64,000 nt of DNA from contig NC_132881.1 in assembly GCF_030463535.1 (NCBI RefSeq), positions 41,265,973 through 41,329,972 of the forward strand, written 5' to 3'. Of the stretch, positions 57,154 through 64,000 are shown in pieces (within the stretch, counting starts at the first letter, position 1; every line of letters begins with the position of its first letter). The position numbers and the translations under genes are program-made. Under the pieces are notes generated by a model. It did not search any database. It was given only the letters and a program-made list of their open reading frames with translations, and had not been told where the DNA came from. This DNA is from Salminus brasiliensis. Its lineage: Eukaryota > Chordata > Actinopteri > Characiformes > Bryconidae.

Positions 57154-57440
57154 GGACAAAAGTATTGGGACACCTGCTTATTCATTGTTTCTTCCAAAAT
57201 CAAGGGTATTAACAGGAGTTAATTACCCTGCTTTTGTTGGAGTAACTGTCTCTACTGTCCAGAGAAAAAGGCTTTCTACTATTTTTTTTTTCTACTACGA
57301 TTTTGGAGCGAGGATTGCTGTGAGGATTTGATTGCTTTCAGCAACAAGAGCATTAGTGAGGTCAGGATGTTGGATGATCTCCACCGTACCTTATCCCCAA
57401 CTCCCCAGCTCATCCCAAAAGTATTGGATCTTGAGAAAAA
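57154..57440 (+). mobile_element. Partial copy of the 500-bp inverted-repeat element
   Basis: It begins 'ggacaaaagtattgggacac' and includes 'gtctctactgtccagag', 'tttgattgctttcagcaa' and 'catcccaaaagtattgga'. The right end is missing. A T9 run has expanded inside it. Confidence 0.7.
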
Positions 57441-58310
57441 AACACTAACTTTGTGGGTTGTTCTAGAGCTGCTGTAGTAAAGGTGAGAATGGACTTTGAA
57501 TGGACATTGAGTGACTCCCAACAGCATAACAGTGGTACCCCACTTGGAGTTGTGCAGAGTAAATGACATGCCACTGTGGAACAGCTAACCTCTATAATGA
57601 TACCTTATATACCTTATACAGTCCATACAGATGTCTCACTGGAGTGATCCAAGCCAAGGGTGGTTATTCCCACTATTAGGTAGATCATAATGTACACGCA
57701 TAGGTTGTATTCTAATCCAAATATATAGCAAACTAGCTAGTTCTTTAATGCTGCATTGAAAAAGCCAGTATACACCTGAAACACTGCCAACACCACATGC
57801 AATTTAGGTGAAGCTTCTAAGAACATCAGATAGAGTAGTTTGTAAGACACGTGACAAGACATACTGAAATTCTTTCACATTCACACATTGCTTGTTATTA
57901 CCACTAGGTGGCATTGCAGCTTTGTCATGCACTCTCAGTATATATGCATTGTTTAAGATGATACTGACAGAATTTTTGCATATGAAACAAGTGAATATCT
58001 TTATTAAGACACTCTTTAATCACATACAGCATAAAAACCTTAACAATAAACTAAAGTAATACAGCAATTAACTGTACATGCTCACTGCTTGTATTTGAAT
58101 CCATACAGTTTACTATAAACTATACAGTTATTACATCTATTATACAGTTATATAGAGCTTAAGAGTGCAGGGAATCCAAACAGGCCCAAGCAATTGTTAT
58201 GCTCATAAATAAATAAAGATTAGATGCAGGTTTTGCTCATATAAGTCATCATTATGATCTCTCCTCTCTCAACATGGAAGTGACAAAAGCACTGCCATAC
58301 TGCACTATAC

Positions 58311-58712
58311 ACCTACAGGCCTCTTCATTAAAACCACCTCGTTGTTTCTACAGTCACTGTCCAATATATCAGCTCCACTTACTACATAGGAGGACTTTGT
58401 AGTTGTATAATTACAGTCTGTAGTCCATCTGTTTCTCTGCATTCTCTGTTAGCCTCCTCTCACTCTGTTCTTCAATGATCAGGACCCCACAGGACCACCG
58501 CAGATCGGGTATTACTTGGGTGGTGCGTCATTCTCAGTATCTGCAGTGACACTGATATGGTGGTGGCATGCTAGTAGTTGTTGCACTGGTATGATTGGAT
58601 CAGACTAGTGGATCAGTGGAGCTGCTGAAGTGTTCCTATGTGGTAAGTGGAGCTGATAAAAATAGGACAATAAGTGTATAAATAAGGAGGGGGTTTTAAT
58701 GAAGTGGCAGGT
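58311..58712 (+). mobile_element. Non-autonomous DNA element with inverted ends
   Basis: The left 'ggcctcttcattaaaaccac' is the inverse of the right 'gggttttaatgaagtggcag', enclosing about 390 bp. Internal 'caggaccccacaggaccacc' and 'tgacactgatatggtggtgg' recur widely in fish genomes as I recall. No transposase is seen. Confidence 0.65.
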
Positions 58713-59028
58713 CAATGAAAATAATGCACTATACACAACACAACGGTATAAATTCAGTATAAATTACATACACACAAAATGATCATTTTTCGTCAGTGAC
58801 TTGTTCAAGTAAATAAACACTGGTAGAAATTGTAGACTTGGGAAGCAGGTTTTGCTGAAGACCCTGAAAAGGCAAGGACAGAAACTGTGTAGGACTGCGG
58901 AAGAAAGAGAATTAAAATTGAAATTAGTACCCGAGAAGATCTTTTGATGAGAGTGGGAACCAGCAAACACTTTTGGTTATCATTTCTAATGACCAACAAT
59001 ACATAACTGAGTCATATAAACATCTCCT

Positions 59029-62000
59029 TTAAATCAACCCAAGGGGTTCAGAGATAACGTCTAACACTGTGTGAGCTGTAGTCTTGGCCTGAGGTTTTGT
59101 GGATTTGCCCGCTTTGTTGACTTGACTGTAAATGACAGTGTTCTCATCCATCTTCTTGTTTTCCATGTCTGACCTGCTTTCTGATGCAGTGTGAACATCC
59201 TCATATGTCTTGTGAGCTGTATTAAGAATTGGTAAACTATAAATGGGTTCTTCCTTATCCTGAGCCAGGCCTCCTGGTTTCTGTGCTGAGTTTGGTATGA
59301 CATTAAGCACCTCAGAGTACACTGGGTCAGGCAGAGTGCTATGCAGAGATGTTTCCAAGGCGGTGGGGTGTATGACTGTGTCAGGAATATTGGACCAGAC
59401 ACACTTGCGGACGTTAGGGTTAGGCCGGAGGGCATCAACAGGGTCAGCGTATACTGGCTCTGTATTCTCGCCCTGGGGATGAATAGGCCTACTGTTTTTA
59501 ACAGTCTGTTGTGATCTGAGAGCAATATCATCAATGGGAGTTGAATACACAGGTTCACCACAATGTCTAGAGTTGTCAGAGCTGCTGCTGTTGGCCTGGG
59601 TGTCGAACGGTGGGGCAAAGATGGGTCGTCTGGGCAAAGGGGAGCGGGGAGAGCAGCTACCTGCAGGGATGCTCAGGCTTTTCTGCAGGTGAATGGCCAG
59701 CTCCACCCGACGGAGAATCTCATCACTTTGCTTGGTTTCAAAGATAAAGATGCCAGGGCCAGATTCGCAGCGTCTGCCCGCCTCGATTGTGAACATTGTC
59801 TGGAAAATGACAGATTAAATGCAACTCAATATATTTACCGTAACCAGAAGTTCAGAATATAACTTTGTAAGAGAAGGAAAGCGTTCATATCTTTGCTGTA
59901 AGTGAATTTAATAATATTTGATCCAAAATCATTTTGGACCATCTAAATTATAGATGGCATAATGGTATTGGTGAGGAACTGTCTGCCAGTAGCAGAAAAT
60001 GCTGGATAAGATCCAATCCAATCTGATCCTATATGGAATCTAGCCTGAACCCACACTGCATGATGTGATGTTGTTAGTTGCGTCTCTTCCTGTGGGGTAA
60101 GAGAGTGTTTGAGAAGTTTGAGCACAATGGCCTACTTTTAGATGCCCAATGTGCAGCCTAGCTTTGAAATGACTATTTTAGGGATTCCAGAAAGTGGTGC
60201 TTCAGCGCAAGAGAGATGGCCTTTGGCCACTTTCCTGGCACAGAGAGGAATTTTGCTGGGTTGAAAATCAGCATACTCACCTAAGGTTTCACACTGGCTC
60301 AGTGACCTCTTACTATTTCTTAAATTAGAAATGATTATTTTTTAACTTAGAGGGTGAACCAAAAAATATTTATACTATCACTTTAGATAACGTGAGATAA
60401 GTGCAAAAATAATTTTAATAACACATTAGGAGCAGCTGATTAATACTGTCCACAGTGTTTTAATGATATTTATTTTCCTCATTTTATAATGATTAAATAT
60501 ATTAACCTAAAGGCAGCTTTAGATGGTAATAGGGGTGGAGGGAAGGTATGTGAGGGTTTGTTTGATGGGCTGGGTGGTGGTGTGATGGTAATAATAAATG
60601 TTCACCCTATTCTATGTATGTATATGTCAAATATCTGTTCGATTTCAATACAATCGTATCAGAAAGGAGAAAGTGATCATGTCAAATTTCTATGGTTTCT
60701 ATTGTGTCTGTCTGGTGTTTTTGAATAGTGTACAAGTACTTTTTTGTACCTTTTGTGTAAAGGGCAAACAGAGCTGATCTAATGTAATCTGATGGAAATA
60801 TAACTTGCTTCCTTGCTGACATATCATCTAAGCATTTGCGCACCCCTGTCCCAAATCTGTTTGTATGGTATTACACAAACTGCACATGCTGAAAATATGG
60901 CACACAGTTGGGCCATTCTGCTAGTTTTCTGGATAAACGGCATTGTATTAATACCAGCAGTCTCGTGGTGCAATATGGGTGTAAGAAGGGTGGCTTCCTT
61001 GTTTGGAACAGTCTTAAACCCTGCTACTGGAGAGCTACATATCTGCAGACTTTGGATCAGAATCAGAATCAGAAATACTTTTTTGATCCCAGGATCCCCC
61101 CTAATTCACCCCACCTGGTCAAATTAATTACAGCCATTAGAAATCTCTGGAGTAAGAGGTCAAGTCTGGCTCACTGTGGCCAGACCCTAAAATCATAAAA
61201 GTGCTACAGCAAATCCTGGGGTCTGTAAACATTTACTCCTACTTAATTCAGGGCTTCGGTTCTGCTACAGAACTTTGTACTTTGTTAGATTTAGGTTGGA
61301 GTTAAACCTGCAGGAAGGTAGCTCTCCAGGAGGAGGGCTGGAGACCACTTTGCTAGTTTAAAAGCTTTGATGTAATTTTAGTTTAAATACATTTGCTGAA
61401 ATGAATCAAATGAATAGTTTATTATTATTAGGTTTATTCAGTGCTGAGAATGCTAAATAATGCCACATAAATTAAACAATACATCCACTGCGCTCCCCTA
61501 CCTCAGAAATCCCAGTTTAACCATTGGTTCTGTAGTATCAGCACAGCACTGGTAGCGTATCAACAAGTACCTAAATCGTACCTAGCGTATCATCAGTAAG
61601 GCACTTAAATGTAAGAAATGAGACAGAGATTCAAACAGGAATTCATGAGCAATTGGTAAATATCTCATTAGTCATAACACAACCATAGTGTGGGCGTTGC
61701 ATGCTAGACCTGAAAACCTTTCTATAAACTTTTTCCAGCCTGTTGTTAAACACAAGCACAAGCATGCATTCAATAAAAGTCGTTGTCAGATGAACTTAAA
61801 TAATAAAAAAGGAATAGTCTTGTTCAATTTCAATGTTTTATTGTTCTTATTCTCTATTTTTTAATCTCGCATCCAGTGATAATCCTCACTCTCTGACAGT
61901 CTGTCATGACTAAAATGAATTCTGTATCTAAAATTCATGTTTCAGGTGAGTCATTTCACCTACAGTAATCCCAAATAGTTGAATAGTAAGTGGGCATAAG

Positions 62001-64000
62001 TGTGGCTCATTCCTGCATCAAGACATATTGGTTTTAGGCTTGAGACAGTAAATAGTCAACTGCCTAAACCAGCACCAGTTCCACAATATAGCAAAAGTGG
62101 TTAGGTCTTTCCAAGATTGCTAAAACAAAACTTAGTTCATGGATAGGTCCCATGGAACTGGGAACCAACTGGGAACCAGAACACGTCCATGGGTTCCATG
62201 TTGGCCACATGGATGCCCACCAGGGTCCCACCAGAGTCAGTTATGAACATGAATTTCTACCTAAAGTAGTAAAGCTGAGCTGAAATTTGGGGCAAGTGTG
62301 GGTGTCTACCTACTCTCCATGCCTTTCTGGCTTGGCCTCCTTGGACAGTATCCACAGTTACTGTTAACTGACCTTGTCTCGTCCAAAACGGCGCAGCAGC
62401 TTGTACGGCCATTCCATTACGCGCTGCCTGCATTCAGTGTCCTGGAGTGTCAGGGCATCTTCACCAGCCTGCAGCCAATAATCCCCCCGCAGGCCACATT
62501 GCACCGCTGCCTCAGAATCTTGCAGAGTCACCCAAAAGTCAGACACTAAAAAGAAAGAAACGTTGAGGTTCAACATGCTGTCCGGTTCGGGAGGAAGATG
62601 GTTTAAAGTTTTGCAACTTTCTGGTGACGCAGAATACAAGTTCTGTTCTGTGGCTAGCAGTTCTGTTAATGGGGAAGTTATGAATGTGTACTGTACTGTT
62701 CTATTTCTGCGTAAATGAACTTTCATCGTAGATGATGAGTTATGAAAGGAATTAACAGCAGACTGTATAATAGTGATAGTCAATTGAGTACACCCTTTAA
62801 AAGTAACGGAAATGGTTACGAAATGGCTCTTGAGTTGTACATGCAGCTCTAGGACCAACCGTTAACTTATAAAGGATCTTTACATTATGTGAATGTTTTT
62901 TAAACATGTTCTTCACAATGTCATTTCAGCGTTCTTTTGGGAATAAGTAGGTAGTTTATGGCACTGCTCCAAGAGGGGTTCTCATTATTGCATAGGACCT
63001 ACTGTGGCCTTGCTTACTTCTTTATACAGCTTTAATAAATTTTCATTAGGTTGTCTTTCATTTTTTGGAAAAACAGGACTGCCCAATCTTGGTCCTGGAG
63101 AGTTCCACATCCAGCACACCTGGCTGCAATATCCAGATGCTACTCAAGATATTCAAAACTTGGATCAGGTGTGTTGGATAAGGGTTTGGGCTACATTCAG
63201 CTGACCAGGATTGGGTACCCCAGATCTTCTTGAATTGCATCCCACACATCCTTCGCTGTTGTCCACACACCTCCAAACATCTCCAAAAGATTCCTAACAC
63301 AGTCCTGCAGACTCTCAATGGGATTTGCATATGCTGATTGTGTTGTCCATTCATTAACCATGAACTTCCTCACAACCAACCCACTTCACCACTTGATGAG
63401 TGGTGTGAAATCTTACATTGTCTTATTGGCTTCAGTTAGCAGAAGTCGGTTTTTTTTTTTTTTTTTTTTTTGTGATTCTTCACCAACAAGAGATTCTTTA
63501 CACATGCAAAACAGATGCTAAACAGCTGAGTAATTTCTTTTCACCACCAGTGTAATAACAGGCTGATCTAAGCTGGTTAATGAAAAACCTTATAGCGTAA
63601 GTTTAAGGTATCCTACATGCACAAACCTTCTTCTCTGGAAGCATAGATCTCATTGTCCTCCATTTGTAGAGCCTGCCGTGGCACATTACTGCTTCCCTTC
63701 TGTAAAGAACAGAGTAACAAGGATGCAAAAGACTGACAAAGATATCAACAAGGGATGAAGAAGAAGGTAATAAGGTGAACAAATTCTTTAGACTCACTGG
63801 GCCTCATTCACCAATATTTTCCTCAGAAGTTTCTTACATTTTTTCTTGAGAAAAATCCAAGCACAAAATGTGGTATTTCTGATCTGTGGGATGTAAATCC
63901 TCACCTGAAAGGCAGTGTCGCAGATCTTCTCCACCCACTCTCCACATCCTTCTTTCTCCACTGCAAACACCATTCTCTTCTCATCTGTCTCTACACAGAA
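59029..64000 (-). CDS. dok1: DOK-family adaptor (DOK1/2-like), C-terminal part; N-terminus beyond right edge
   Basis: Minus-strand exons: 64000-63905 (partial on the left of the protein, ends phase 0), 63699-63627, 62545-62373, 59799-59029 (stop at 59029). All junctions are GT/AG and in phase; 370 aa are visible. Order: end of the PH domain (EWVEKICDTAFQ), linker with NEIYAS, PTB domain (DFWVTLQDSEAA, CGLRGDYWL, EWPYKLLRRFGRDK, FTIEAGRRCESGPG), a proline-rich patch (RSPLPRRPIFAPP), then phosphotyrosine-type motifs YSTP, YADP, YSEV, YSLP, YEDV and YSQV. Family knowledge: DOK proteins are membrane-recruited substrates of tyrosine kinases that bind RasGAP and dampen Ras/ERK signalling. The FWVT, SGPG and NTVIYSQV features favour DOK1; LRGDYWLQAGEDAL also resembles DOK2. 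The paralogue number is therefore uncertain, the family is not. Confidence 0.88.
61010..61345 (+). repeat. Inverted-end fish repeat in dok intron
   Basis: The left 'ctactggagagctacat' and the right 'gtagctctccaggaggagg' are inverted relatives, as in the common fish element whose ends read 'tcctggagggctac...'. The middle holds 'aatcagaatcagaaatact' and 'ttgatcccagg', a retroposon-tail-like insert. Confidence 0.5.
63065..63215 (+). repeat. Short DNA-element fragment ('cttggtcctggaga' family)
   Basis: 'gactgcccaatcttggtcct' at the left and 'accaggattgggta' at the right are inverted relatives flanking 'ggatcaggtgtgttgga'. This layout is seen in a very common short fish transposon. It lies in the dok intron between 62545 and 63627. 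Confidence 0.6.
63450..63471 (+). repeat. Poly(T) run, 22 bases
   Basis: A homopolymer tract in a dok intron; no retroposon body recognised on either side. Confidence 0.9.

Larger units (their letters stand above)
52845..58310. other. Gene-poor stretch between zinc-finger unit A and dok
   Basis: No exon of a recognisable family is seen on either strand. Contents: a CATGTGA cluster (53713-53815), two copies of the 500-bp inverted-repeat family (53890-54256 and 57154-57440), a partial tandem duplication (about 55020-55235 and 55270-55410), and otherwise AT-rich unique sequence. Around 55570-55800 is a moderately GC-rich patch I cannot identify. Confidence 0.5.

Noticed and set aside
59061-59618. 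185-aa minus-strand frame in a second phase
   Set aside because: It overlaps the dok tail exon in another frame. The dok frame has PTB and tyrosine motifs and correct splice phases.

Overview
The window is vertebrate nuclear DNA, almost certainly from a teleost fish. Genes are split into many short exons with GT/AG introns. The intergenic DNA is AT-rich and full of fish-type interspersed repeats: LINE 3' tails, Tc1-like remnants, short terminal-inverted-repeat elements and CA/GA/ATT microsatellites. An ostariophysan (catfish- or characin-like) source is my guess from repeat flavour only. No operons, CRISPR arrays or bacterial features were seen.

Layout, left to right. (1) 2482-3331 (+): the last two coding exons of vps37c (ESCRT-I subunit), with a 3'UTR to about 5.3 kb. 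(2) About 10.3-20.8 kb (+): a six-coding-exon gene that I read as the fish CD5 orthologue. It encodes a leader, ONE divergent SRCR-like ectodomain, a transmembrane helix and a CD5-type cytoplasmic tail. A 0.6-kb minisatellite lies in its last intron. (3) 20.8-25.6 kb: intergenic, with a 5'-truncated LINE and short DNA transposons. (4) 26.4-38.8 kb (+): complete tmem132a in eleven coding exons, 959 aa by my splice model. vps37c, CD5 and tmem132a are also near neighbours on human chromosome 11q12, so the three assignments support each other. (5) 40.4-41.4 kb: three intact tRNA genes, Glu-CTC and initiator Met-CAT on + and Lys-CTT on -. (6) 42.4-51.7 kb (-): two paralogous three-finger C2H2 zinc-finger coding units in tandem. 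Only the upstream unit has a visible first exon. (7) 52-58.9 kb: a gene-poor stretch of repeats and inverted repeats. (8) 59.0-64.0 kb (-): the 3' part of a DOK adaptor gene (end of PH domain, PTB domain, tyrosine-motif tail), running off the right edge.

CD5 and DOK adaptors both act in lymphocyte antigen-receptor signalling, but they are not adjacent here and the sequence gives no evidence of co-regulation. The most unusual items are the single-SRCR CD5, the zinc-finger pair that may share 5' exons, a degenerate third finger in one of them, and three long near-perfect hairpins. I found nothing I can defend as a wholly new gene system. Exon boundaries come from reading frame, splice consensus and recalled family similarity. 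None has transcript support.
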